DNA of 20,383 nt from Chara braunii (Eukaryota > Streptophyta > Charophyceae > Charales > Characeae). A program made the position numbers and the translations under genes. The DNA is taken from NCBI GenBank assembly GCA_003427395.1, contig BFEA01000533.1:1016770-1037152 (forward strand), in the 5' to 3' direction. This document shows, piece by piece, positions 1-8,397 of this stretch. Below the pieces are notes generated by a model. The model did not search any database. It was not told where the DNA came from and saw only the letters and a program-made list of their open reading frames with translations. How positions within the stretch are numbered: the first letter of the stretch is position 1; each line of letters begins with the position of its first letter.

Positions 1-111
1 AAAAAAAAAAAAAAAAAAAAACTCGTACGGGGCCCCTAGCATACGAGTAGCGTACGAGTACAAGAGTACGAATCCGTACTCGTACGAGGGTGCGTACAAG
101 TGGCAATGTGG
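1..111 (-). mobile_element. hAT-like MITE, copy 1 (partial, cut by the window edge)
   Basis: An A tract (1-20) is followed by a cluster of GTACGAG/CTCGTAC repeats (22-92) and a terminal segment ending GGCAATGTGG at 111. Its reverse complement matches the left part of the element at 7374-7742: the same GTACGAGTACGGATTCGTAC core, the same order of cluster then A/T tract, and an alignable end (CCACATTGCC here, TTGCGTTGCC there, differing only by transitions). The other half lies outside the window, so its target duplication cannot be checked; if the end is right, the flanking 8 bp are CTTTTCGC (112-119). It has no coding capacity. Confidence 0.65.
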
Positions 112-145
112 CTTTTCGCTAGGAAAGTAATGATTTTTTTCGCCT

Positions 146-540
146 TCTAACGGAAGATTCATCTATATTTTCGCTCAGCCTTACAATGGAAGAAGGGCGA
201 GGCTGGCCGCTCCGTTGGAGACTTACCTGTTGGCCGATGTGCTCGCGCAGGAGGACGAGAACGAGGGAAGAATCCCGGGAGATGTGTTATAGAGATTTTT
301 GGGCCAAGTGGGTTGGATAGTGATGTTGGATTTGGCGTTAGGATGTTAGATTCGGAGTTGAGAAAAGACGGGGAAGTGGGAAGGAAATGCAGAGTACGCA
401 CCTGGTTAGTTTCTAGCGGAAGATTCATTATACTTTTTTTGCTCGTTCTATCGATGGAAGTTGCCGTCTCGGACCCTCGATGCATGCAGTAATAGGGAAG
501 AGGATGGGGAAGGAGAGGGCGAGTACGTACCTGGTCTGCA
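146..540. repeat. Imperfect direct duplication, about 266-bp offset
   Basis: TCTAACGGAAGATTCAT (146-162) recurs as TCTAGCGGAAGATTCAT (412-428). In both copies an AT-rich stretch and ATGGAAG follow, and each copy ends with a purine-rich run (GGGGAAG...) leading into GTACGCACCTGGT (394-406) or GTACGTACCTGGT (523-535). The second copy is shorter because about 140 bp of the interior is missing. A minus-strand reading frame of 132 codons crosses both copies (159-557), but its composition is low-complexity and it matches no family I recognise, so I treat it as non-coding. Confidence 0.55.
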
Positions 541-1339
541 GAGGTGGGCACCTTCATGTGCCTTCATTTCGTTGCTGACAACAAACGGGATGAAGTGTCG
601 AACTTGTAGGTTGCGGATAGTTGTGTAATCAAAACCGCGGTGTTGAGAGCAAGGTAGGAGGAAGGGCTATGGATACAAATGTTGATGGTGGAGAGATAAT
701 GCCCTCATTGACGTTCGGATTTGGTATGTGTACGAGCAGGTGGATGTTCAGCCACGAGGCGGGTTCCTCTTGCGGGTGCAACATCTGTCATCCTTAACCC
801 TTTGAGTGAGGCTGCGATGTGAGAGTGTGTACCTGCATATAGTGACAAACTGCATAGCTGGTGTATGGACGAATTTTGGTTTTTGTCGCTGATATCCACG
901 ACTATTTCAAGTGGTTGTGGGAGGCGCGGACGTCGATCGTAGAGTCATTGTTATGCAGTGTTGTTTCTGCTAAGAACCACCGTATTNTAATAGTCGTGCA
1001 CATCACCTTCTGGGGTATGCTTTATCCAAGTAAGGCGCTTAGAGGTTGAGTAACGACGGTTTGACCAAGAGGAGCGATACTGCAACTTAGAAGGGTGGTC
1101 AAGCTTCTAATAGCGGGTTACCGCTGCGACTTGGCGGATCGCCAGGGGGGGCTATTTCAGCGGTTTGACTTCAATTTTGATTAAGTTGCGACCCGTTTTG
1201 GCCACCATTGAGGGACCCTCATGCGATTCAAGATATCAAGGCCCTCTTTCGCGAGTGTGAGTGCACCTCTCCTTGTATCTGAGAGTTTTAACCTATCTTC
1301 TCCTGCCCTTCTTACTCTAAGTCTAGTCTGTGGTTACGA
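541..1339. other. Intergenic stretch with no recognisable feature
   Basis: I see no gene, repeat family or RNA here. Reading frames are short (at most 64 codons) and unlike any family I know. One ambiguous base lies at 987. A small GAGGG-A-CCCTC palindrome lies near 1210. Confidence 0.5.
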
Positions 1340-1346
1340 GAGGAAG

Positions 1347-1443
1347 GCGGCATGCGGGATTGCAACCCGTAGGACCGCAGCAAGACTCTATGGCGAGTCC
1401 ACCCACCGATTGCAGGAGCTCTACCGGAACTCAGGAGGAGTTC
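1347..1443. repeat. Small hairpin cluster
   Basis: Three short inverted repeats lie in succession: GCGG/CCGC (1347-1350 with 1375-1378, enclosing CGGG/CCCG), GACTC/GAGTC (1384-1388 with 1395-1399) and GAACTC/GAGTTC (1427-1432 with 1438-1443). Each is short enough to be chance alone. They are listed because they begin a hairpin-rich stretch that continues to about 4460. Confidence 0.35.
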
Positions 1444-1721
1444 TGAAGGCAGGGAACTGAAAGGTAATCATTGCTTCCCCTTTATAAACCCAGTCATAAC
1501 TTGTACATGTACATCTTGCTATGTTCGCCTGAGTATACTATACGCCCCTACCTTTGACTTGGGTTTGACTTTCAGGACACGAACCAGACTAAGTAAAGGA
1601 ATGCATGCCCAATCTCAGTTTCAATTTTGTTGATTGTCTGAAAGCAGATTGTGAGAAAAGGGGTTGCACCAGGGGGAAGGTTGGGAGGAAGGCATTCTTG
1701 CTTGTGCTTGAACGGGTCTTA
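1444..1721. other. Non-coding spacer before the hairpin array
   Basis: There is no gene or repeat family here. It contains a 12-bp perfect palindrome TGTACATGTACA near 1503-1514. Confidence 0.4.
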
Positions 1722-2691
1722 TAGGGTCAGGCATTGTTTCTAAGATGAATGGCCTGATTGTTGTGTTTTGTTTTGTTTTCTGAAGGGTCAAGCACTGTTT
1801 CTAAGACGAATGACTTGGCCGCTATTTCTATTTAATTTGACCAGACATTGTTTCTAAGATGAATGGACTAGTTGTTGTTTTTATGGGGTATTGATTGTGC
1901 AGACCTTGAAAACCAGACATTGTTTCTAAGATGAATAGTCTGGTCGCTGTTTATTTTTGTGGTGGTTTTTTAACAGTCTCTGAGTCTTGACTCAGGGTAC
2001 TCTGATTTCCTTTATGATGAGAAAAGAGGTTTGAGCATTGTTTCTAAGACGAATGGCTAAACTATTTTGGTTGTTTGTTCTGAGGGAGGTTCAAGCCAAA
2101 GACTGGACATTGTTTCTAAGGTGAATGATCTAAGTCCGAGGCCACAAGATTTTAACATGAACAAGGGAATAAGACTTTCTATATTTTCTATATCTATATG
2201 TTTATAAAAACAAGGCTAGTCAGACATTGTTCTTGAGACGAATGAACTGACTATAGCCTTATCACAAATTAAGAGAGTATAACTAAGAGCTATAATTAAA
2301 GGTAACTTGGGTCTGCTGAGCATTGTTTTTAAGATGAATGACTCAGTTATACGCCCAGTTTTGAACATCAAAAGGTAGATATATATATATAACGTGGCTA
2401 TTTAAACCGGTCAGGGCGACTAAGCATTGTTTCTAAGACGAATGACTTAGCCACATGCTCAATGAAGAGAGAAGCAGTTGTGCAGCCTGCTCGTGTATAA
2501 CTAAGGCAAAGAGTTGACATTGTTTCTAAGACTAATGGTTTAACTCGATGCCCTATGTAAGATGGGTATAAAGGGATAAATCATTGAAAGACTATGAACT
2601 ATTGTCGTTTCTAAGACTAATGGTTTAACTCGATGCCCTATGTAAGATGGGTATAAAGGGATAAATCATTGAAAAACTATGAACTATTGTC
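1722..2691 (+). repeat. Array of hairpins with a conserved apical segment and covarying arms
   Basis: Ten segments close to CATTGTTTCTAAGAYGAATG start at 1732, 1793, 1846, 1918, 2036, 2108, 2225, 2321, 2425 and 2518; an eleventh, lacking its left part, lies near 2607. Spacing is irregular (53-118 bp). CATT and AATG can close a 12-nt loop. Outside this core each copy has its own arms, which pair with each other: TCAGG/CCTGA, GGTCAAG/CTTGGCC, ACCAGAC/GTCTGGT (7 bp, perfect), AAGGCTAGTCAG with CTGACTATAGCCTT (12 bp, one 2-nt bulge), CTGAG/CTCAG, CTAAG/CTTAG, GAGTTGA/TTTAACTC. The arms differ between copies but stay complementary, some through G-T wobbles. Sequence between hairpins is not conserved. 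There is no ORF. The function is unknown; a repeated RNA stem-loop module is my inference, and the strand is assumed. An extra CTGAGT/ACTCAG hairpin (1980-1995) lies between two members. Confidence 0.8.
2522..2691. repeat. 85-bp tandem duplication, nearly identical
   Basis: The segment starting GTTTCTAAGACTAATGG at 2522 is repeated 85 bp downstream (from 2607) and runs to about 2691. I found one difference (GAAAG versus GAAAA). It is therefore much younger than the divergence among the hairpins. The duplication starts inside the apical segment, so the second copy carries the loop and right arm but not the left arm. Confidence 0.75.
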
Positions 2692-2915
2692 TGCCAAAGG
2701 TGATTTGGGTTGGTGAGAGTACTTACCTTTGGGGTTTGACGGTGCATGTGGTTGAGTGAGATTACTACTTTGTCCGAGTTTCAGTTTGATAGGTACTTGC
2801 TTTAGTTGTTTGCCACGTGCTAGAGCCATAGGAGTTACTTTCAATTCCTGCATTTTCTGAGCTAACTTTATTTTACTTAGATCAATTATCGCATTTTCTG
2901 GAATTTTTTTTTATA
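2692..2915. other. Non-coding spacer
   Basis: AT-rich sequence with no gene and no family I can name. It separates the two hairpin families. Confidence 0.4.
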
Positions 2916-3299
2916 CTTGGTTTTGTATAAATTTTGGTAAGTTACTTTCTCTACGGGAAGCGCTGCCAAAATTTCTGCAAAACCAAGGAGTTAGTTAAAA
3001 TTTGACCTTTTAAAGTTCAACTTGTCTAAATTTTTATATATGACTTAGTACAAATCTGGAAAGTCTCATTTACTAAAGGGAGTGCTGCCCAAATTTTTGC
3101 TAATTTAGGAAGTTCGACAAAAATTGGATTTTGGAATTTATAAGATTATTTATGTCTTCATATTCAGGCTGATATAAATTTTGGAAAGGCACTTTTCTTA
3201 TGGGAAGCGCTGCCAAAATTTTCTTAGTTTAGAGGAGTTATATTATATTTTGACAGGTGGCGATTCTGACAATCCACCCTTAATAGGGGAAATCCTGCC
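2916..3299 (+). repeat. Second hairpin family, about 123-bp period, core GGGAAGCGCTGCC
   Basis: The core GGGAAGCGCTGCC (2955-2967) recurs as GGGAGTGCTGCC (3078), GGGAAGCGCTGCC (3202) and, degenerate, GGGGAAATCCTGCC (3286). In copies 1 and 3, AAATTTTGG about 28 bp before the core pairs with CCAAAATTT at its end (2929-2937 with 2966-2974; 3176-3184 with 3213-3221). In copy 2 the equivalent is AAATCTGG with CCAAATTT (3052-3059 with 3089-3096). Copy 1 has a second, outer stem CTTGGTTTTG/CAAAACCAAG (2916-2925 with 2978-2987), giving a long two-storey hairpin. An AGGAGTTA or AGGAAGTT segment follows copies 1-3. Copy 4 has a different stem, GGTGG/CCACC (3256-3260 with 3273-3277). No ORF. Confidence 0.65.
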
Positions 3300-3425
3300 A
3301 TAAGTCTGCCTTGCTTTGGGCACTGGCTTAGAGACAGGTCTAGGCTTAGCTTGTAGAAGGGTCTTGGGTGAGGATGTATTATGGAGCTTTATTCTCCAAA
3401 CACTTATGATTTTAGCCTGGGGAAT

Positions 3426-3541
3426 GACCTGTCTTGTGTTACAGGTCCTCTTGATCGTTTCGATTCAGGATTTGGACTAGATTCAGCTTGATCCTACGAG
3501 GATCATCTTCTGTTATTATTGATAACAGGTCGGTTGCCGAC
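3426..3541. repeat. Four consecutive perfect hairpins
   Basis: GACCTGT/ACAGGTC (3426-3432 with 3441-3447), GATCCT/AGGATC (3490-3495 with 3499-3504, loop ACG), CTGTTAT/ATAACAG (3510-3516 with 3522-3528) and GTCGG/CCGAC (3529-3533 with 3537-3541, loop TTG). The last three follow each other almost without spacers. The arm sequences are unrelated to one another. Confidence 0.55.
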
Positions 3542-4151
3542 TCGTCGGTTTACGATTCAACTTCAATTCACTCTTGCCACTCAACCTAAAGGTTTTCACC
3601 TTGTGATTTGAACTGTTTTGTTGTGTTTTCACCCAGACTTTATTTGAATGACCATTTAAAAGAAAAGTACTTAGTATTTTATTTTGAGGGGTTACACAAG
3701 AGTGAGGCTTGTATGACTAAAAGCAAGGGGTGTGGGTGCAGAGAATGGTTGAAGTTGACCCCGTGTAGTGTGTGGACTTTTGTTGGATCTTTTATGTGAT
3801 TGCAGGTATGTTTGTGGTTCGAATTCTGGATGTGACTGCCTACAATCACATACATATATATGGTATAGAGGAGTCCCACTGTGACTGTGAGAAGTTATCG
3901 TCCTATATAAATAACCCTTATGTATATATTTATATGTGTCTTGGCTATGCGCGCAACTTACTGTGATCGTGCGCAAGGGTTAACCAGATTATGTCTTTGG
4001 AGAAAAGGGAAATTCCTTGTTATCCTTTGCTTTTTAGAATTTATAGTTGGACGTTGTACTCCGTGGCAGCCGTCAAAGTCAAACCCCTTGACTTATTTCC
4101 AGAGTTTGGATGATGGAGTTGGTCTCCAGGGCAATAAGAGACGACTGCCAC
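3542..4151. other. Non-coding stretch
   Basis: Only short overlapping frames on both strands, with none resembling a protein family. A TTGCAGGTATGT segment at about 3802 combines an acceptor-like and a donor-like splice motif, which is not evidence enough for an exon. AT-rich TATATA runs lie near 3854 and 3903. Confidence 0.4.
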
Positions 4152-4457
4152 CACAGGTATGAACCTGTGTACGACCCACTCTCCGCAGGGTGCAGAAGAG
4201 GGGGTGGTTCTCAACCGCACTTGGCGGTTGTCCGACGTCGATAGATTTAACCCTCAAGGAGCGTGTCAACCGACACTTGAGTGTCGAACGTGACCCTCGA
4301 GATTAACGAGGATCGCATGAGTATGGGTACTACATAGTACGTCATCATTGCCACTGCTTGCGTACGTTTGCATTGCGAGTCGATATGAGTTAGCCCGACG
4401 TCCGCACGGTCTTATACACAGTCTCGCGTGTGACGCCTATCCGATTTCTGCATCGGA
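4152..4457. repeat. Hairpin cluster
   Basis: Perfect short stems in succession: CACAGGT/ACCTGTG (4152-4158 with 4163-4169), CAACCGC/GCGGTTG (4212-4218 with 4224-4230), CGACACT/AGTGTCG (4271-4286, 2-nt loop), CCTCG/CGAGG (4295-4299 with 4307-4311), GTACT/AGTAC (4327-4331 with 4336-4340) and TCCGAT/ATCGGA (4440-4445 with 4452-4457). Loops are 2-7 nt. The stems share no sequence. Confidence 0.5.
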
Positions 4458-4507
4458 AAGTTATGGGACTGCTACTAAGGGACTAGGAGTGTTGTCGTGT
4501 TGTTTGA

Positions 4508-4524
4508 TGTGTGTGTGTGTGTGT
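4508..4524. repeat. (TG)n microsatellite
   Basis: An uninterrupted TG run of about eight units, followed by a T-rich segment. Confidence 0.85.
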
Positions 4525-4544
4525 ATTTTATTTTTGTGTCCGTA

Positions 4545-4968
4545 GTGTGGTGTATGCGTGATGAGTGTGATACGTCCTAGTGAAGTCGCGCTTGGGATTT
4601 CAACCTCCCCTGTGCGACGGTTCGCGTGCGGGTTCGATAGAGGAGTGAGACCATGTATACCCCCTATGCTACAAAGAACGAGAAACGTCCTCCGTTGGTC
4701 CACCACTTTCGTACTGTGGACTGGTAGCTCAGGGGGGATACGCCCACCGAAGGGAGGTGACAACTCCAGTAAGGTGGAGGTAAGTCGTGCCTCACGTAGG
4801 CCCTATCCTGTCGTAGAGGTTCGCGGGAGGTATGGCTGGCGCACTCGGCCGAAGCGGCTTGCGGAAGCTCCATGTAGATTCGCGACGAGGATTTAGACCA
4901 ACTCCTGCGTGACGCGGCCGGGAGGGTCCCACGCTGCCTTGTGCGGTGCCGGACCGATGAGCTCGACA
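4545..4968 (+). mobile_element. Left inverted flank of the satellite block (diverged copy of 8398-8860)
   Basis: The reverse complement of this segment aligns with 8398-8860. Starting from the array edge, shared blocks are CGTTGTCGAGC, CATCGG, GTCACGCAGGAGTT, TGCGCCAGC, then a stretch containing GAGCTAC and CGAAAG, then GTAGYATAGG. Order is kept, with indels between blocks. It ends in CGACAACGTAA, where the array starts. It is GC-richer than the array. Overlapping frames of 100-112 codons occur on both strands, but the two copies do not conserve a frame, so I read it as a non-coding end of a large foldback-like element. How far homology extends left of about 4640 is uncertain. Confidence 0.6.
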
Positions 4969-6145
4969 ACGTAAATTAATAAAAGGTCCCAAACATTAGT
5001 TTGGGGGTCTGACGCATCAATTAAGGAATTCAACGTAACAGTTTGAAGCTACGAAAATTAAAAGGGGATCCTGAACATAAGTTTGGGGGTTTAAAAATTA
5101 ATAAGGGGTCTCGAATATCACTTTAGGGGGTTGGAAATTACTTTGGGAGTCTGACGCATCAATTTAGGGGTCCAACCTAACAGTTTGAGGTTAAGTAAAT
5201 GAATAAGGGGTTCCAAACATCTGTTTGGGGGCTTAGAAATTCGTTTGCGGGTTTAAGAATTAGTTTGGGTGTCTGACAGTTTGGGGGCTTAAAAATTCAT
5301 AAGGTTGCGAACATCAGTTTGGGGGTTTCGAAATTACTTTTGGGATCTGATGCATCAATTAAGGGGTCCAACCTAACAGTTTGAGGTTACGTAAATTAAT
5401 AAGCGGTCTCACACATCAGCTTGGGGGTTTATAAATTAGTTTGGAAATCAGTTTGGCGGTTTAGAAATTACTTTGGGGATCTAACACATTAATTTAGGGT
5501 TAAAACTACTAGTTTCTAGGTAATAAACTTATTTAGGTGGTTTTAACTTTAGTTTGGGGGTTTAAAAACTACTTTGGGGGTCTGACGCATCAATTTAGGG
5601 TCCAACGTAACAGTTTGAATCAATTAAATAAATAAGAGGTTCCAAACATCAGTTTGGGGGTTTAAAAATTAGCTTCGGGGTGTGACGCATCAATTAAGGG
5701 GTTCAACGTAACATTTTGAATCTACGAAAATTAAAAGGGGGTCATGAACATCAGTTTGGGGGGTTGAAAATTACTTTGGGGGTCTGACGCATCAATTTAG
5801 GGGTCCAACCTAACAGGTTGAGGTTACGCAAATAAATAAGGGGTCCCAAACATCAGTTCAGGGGTTTAGAAATTCGTTTGGGGGTTTTGGAATTAATTTG
5901 GGGGTCTAAAGCATCAATTAAGGGGTCCCAAACATCAATTTGGGGGTTTAGAAATTCATAAGGGGTTGGGAATATTTGTTTGGGGGTTTAGAAGTTGCTT
6001 TCAAGATCTTACGCATCAATTAAGGGGTCAAATCTAACAGTTTAAGGTTACGTAAATTAATAAGCGGTCCCAACATCAGTTTCGAAGTTATAAATTAGTT
6101 TGGAAATCAGTTTGGGGGTTCATAAATCAGTTTGGGGGTCTTACG
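4969..6145 (-). repeat. Satellite array block 1, minus orientation
   Basis: Tandem units built from roughly 20-bp subunits such as TTAGTTTGGGGGTCTGACGC and ATCAATTAAGGGGTCCAAC. This is the reverse complement of the units at 6146-8397 and 15086-18470. Full units are about 102 bp with much variation through lost or added subunits. Variant units carrying GAAGCTACGAAAATTA occur near 5045 and, as GAATCTACGAAAATTA, near 5715. No coding potential. Confidence 0.85.
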
Positions 6146-6157
6146 CGTCAGACCCCC
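6134..6157. repeat. Dyad where the satellite array reverses orientation
   Basis: GGGGGTCT (6134-6141) and AGACCCCC (6150-6157) flank TACGCGTC, and the axis falls inside ACGCGT between 6145 and 6146. Left of it all units read TTTGGGGGTC; right of it all read GACCCCCAAA. This is the head-to-head junction of two oppositely oriented arrays. Confidence 0.8.
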
Positions 6158-7373
6158 TAACTAATTGATGCGTTAGACCCCCAAAGTAATTTTCAAACCG
6201 CCAAGTTGATGTTCGGGAACCCTTATTAATTTCTAAGTCCCCAAACAAATGTTCGGGACCCCCTATTAATTTACGTAACCTCTAACTGTTAGATTGGATT
6301 CCTTAATTGATGCGTTAGACCCCCAAACTAATAAAAAAAACCCTAAACTTATGTTTGGGATCTCTTATTAATTTTCGTAGCTTCAAACTATTATGTTGGA
6401 CTCCTTAATTGATACGTCAAACCCCCAAACTAATTCTAAGCCCCCAAACTTATGTTTGGGACCCCTTATTAATTTTTGTAGCTTCAAATTGTTGCATTGG
6501 ACCCCTCAATTGATACGTTAGACCCCCAAACTAATTTCTAAAATATCAAACTCATATTCGGGACCCCTTATTAATTCACGTAAACTCAAACTGTGCGGTT
6601 GGATCCCTTAATTGATGTGTCAAACCCCAAAGGTATTTCCAAACCCACAAACTGATGTTCGAGACCTCTTATTAAGTTCTAAGCCCCCAAACTGATATTC
6701 GGGACCCGTTATTAATTTACGTAACCTCAAACTGTTAGGTTGGACCCCTTAATTGATGTTTCATACCTTCAAACTTATTTAAAAAACCTCAAACTTATGT
6801 TTGGGACCCCTTATTAATTTTCGTAGCTTCAAACTATTATGTTGGACGCCTTAATTGATACGTCAGACCCCCAAACTAGTTTTTAAATCCCCAAACTGAT
6901 GTTTTGGACCCCTTGTTAATTTTCGTTACCTCAAACTATTAGCTTGGACCCCTAAATTGATTCGTCATACCCCCAAAGTAATTTCCAAACCCACAGACTG
7001 ATGTTCGGGACCCCTTATTAATTTATGTAACATCAAACTGTTACTTTGAAGTTTGAACTCCTAAATTGATGCGTAAGACTCCCAAAGTAATTTTCGGGCC
7101 CACAAACTGATGTTTGGTTCCCCTTATTAATTTTTAAACCCCAAAACTGATATTCGAGACCCCTTATTAATTTACGTAACCTCAAACTGTTAGGTTGGAC
7201 TCCTGAATTGATGCGTTAGACCCCCAAACTAATTAAAAAAACCCCAAACTTATGTTTGGGAACCCTTATTAATTTTCGTAGCTTCAACGTTGGACCCCTT
7301 AATTGATACGTCAGACCCCCAAACCAATTTCTAAACCCCCAAACTGATGTTTGGAACCCTTTTTAATTTACGT
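6146..7373 (+). repeat. Satellite array block 2a, plus orientation
   Basis: The unit is ACCCCTTATTAATTT, then ACGTAACCTCAAACTG, then TTAGGTTGG, followed by three ACCCC-headed subunits (TTAATTGATGCGTCAG, CAAACTAATTTCTAA, CAAACTGATGTTTGGG). Two unit types alternate: the common one with ACGTAACCTCAAACTG and a rarer one with TTTCGTAGCTTCAAAC preceded by an A-run; the rarer type appears near 6340, 6450, 6785 and 7235. Within a unit CCCAAAC and GTTTGGG can form a 7-bp hairpin around TGAT, though many copies have GTTCGGG, which weakens it. Confidence 0.87.
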
Positions 7374-7742
7374 TTGCGTTGCCGCTTCTACACACCTTCG
7401 TACGAGTACGGATTCGTACATTTGTAATCGTATGCTACTCATACGGTAGGGGCATTGTACGAGTTTTTATTATTATTATTATTATTTTTGTATCCGGTAT
7501 TGTTTTCATTTTTTTTCTCAAATTTTAAAAAGAATTTGAAGATGATGGTCAACCAAATATTGCTTGTTTTCTGCTCTTGCATCACTTTTTTTTTTTTGAA
7601 TTTTTTGATGAGTTTTTTTTTTTTTTTTTGCTTTTTCGTACGGGGGCGTACAAGACGTACAGGTTCCCGTACAGATCCCGTACAGATATTACCTGTACAT
7701 GTCGTACAGAAAGCCCCCATACGTGTACGTTATGCAGCGTAG
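7374..7742. mobile_element. hAT-like MITE, copy 2, complete, inserted in the satellite
   Basis: A 369-bp insert interrupts an array unit and is flanked by an 8-bp direct duplication ATTTACGT (7366-7373 and 7743-7750), both copies being part of the normal unit. The ends are imperfect inverted repeats differing by transitions: TTGCGTTGC against CTACGCTGC. Two clusters rich in GTAC palindromes (about 7391-7465 and 7637-7735) flank an A/T-rich centre with a TTA microsatellite (7466-7490) and long T runs. The right cluster is itself an inverted repeat: CGTACGGGGGC...GTACAGGT against ACCTGTAC...GCCCCCATACG. An 8-bp duplication is typical of the hAT superfamily. The 93-95 codon frames across it are low-complexity. 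It is non-autonomous, with no transposase in the window. Confidence 0.75.
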
Positions 7743-8397
7743 ATTTACGTAACCTCAAATTGTTCGGTTGGACCTCTTAATTGATGCGTCAAACCCCCAA
7801 ACTTATTCTTAAGTCCCCAAAGTGATGTTTGGGACCTCTTATTAATTTACGTAACCTCAAACTGTTTGGTTGGACCCCTTAATTGATGCGTCAAACGCAC
7901 AAACTAATTTCTAAACCTCCAAACCGATGTCCGGGACCCCTTATTAATGTACGTAACCTCAAACTGTTAGCTTGGACCCCTAAATTGATGCATCAGACCC
8001 CCAAAGTGATTTCCAAACCCACAGAGTGATGTTCGGGACCCCTTATTAATTTACGTAACCTCAAACTGTTAGCTTGGACCCCTCAATTCATACGTCAGAC
8101 CCCCAAAGTAATTTCCAAACCCACAAACTGATATTCGGGACCAGTTATCGATTTCTAAGCCCCCAAACTGATGTTTGGAACCGGTTATTGATTTACGTAA
8201 CCTCTAACTGTTAGGTTGGACCCCTTAAATGATGCGTTAGACCCCCAAACTAATTAAAAAATCCCAAGACTTTTGTTTTTGACCCCTTATTGATGTTGGT
8301 AGCTTCAGACTGTTACGTTGGACCCTTTAATTGGTACGTCAGACCCCAAAACTAATTTTTAAACCCCCAAACTGATGTTTGGGACCCCTTATGAATT
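7743..8397 (+). repeat. Satellite array block 2b, plus orientation
   Basis: This continues the array interrupted by the MITE at 7374-7742, with the same unit and subunits. A rarer-type unit with an A-run and GTAGCTTCAGAC lies near 8255-8320. The block ends in AATTTACGTTGTCG, mirroring the left edge at 4961-4974. Confidence 0.85.

Noticed and set aside
159-557. 132-codon minus-strand ORF as a gene
   Set aside because: It spans a duplicated low-complexity region, is rich in Pro/Ser/Thr/Arg, and has no family resemblance.
1722-2691. CRISPR array
   Set aside because: The 20-nt repeat is imperfect, spacing varies widely, and flanking segments pair with each other; no cas gene or prokaryotic context.
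4950-4972. Hammerhead ribozyme core
   Set aside because: CCGATGAG followed by CGACAAC resembles CTGATGAG...CGAAAC, but both conserved core boxes carry disabling mismatches and stem III is absent.
4558-4992. Overlapping 100-112 codon ORFs on both strands
   Set aside because: GC-rich flank; the inverted copy at 8398-8860 does not conserve any of the frames.
7439-7780. Phe/Lys-rich ORFs on both strands
   Set aside because: They come from T/A runs and the TTA microsatellite inside the MITE.
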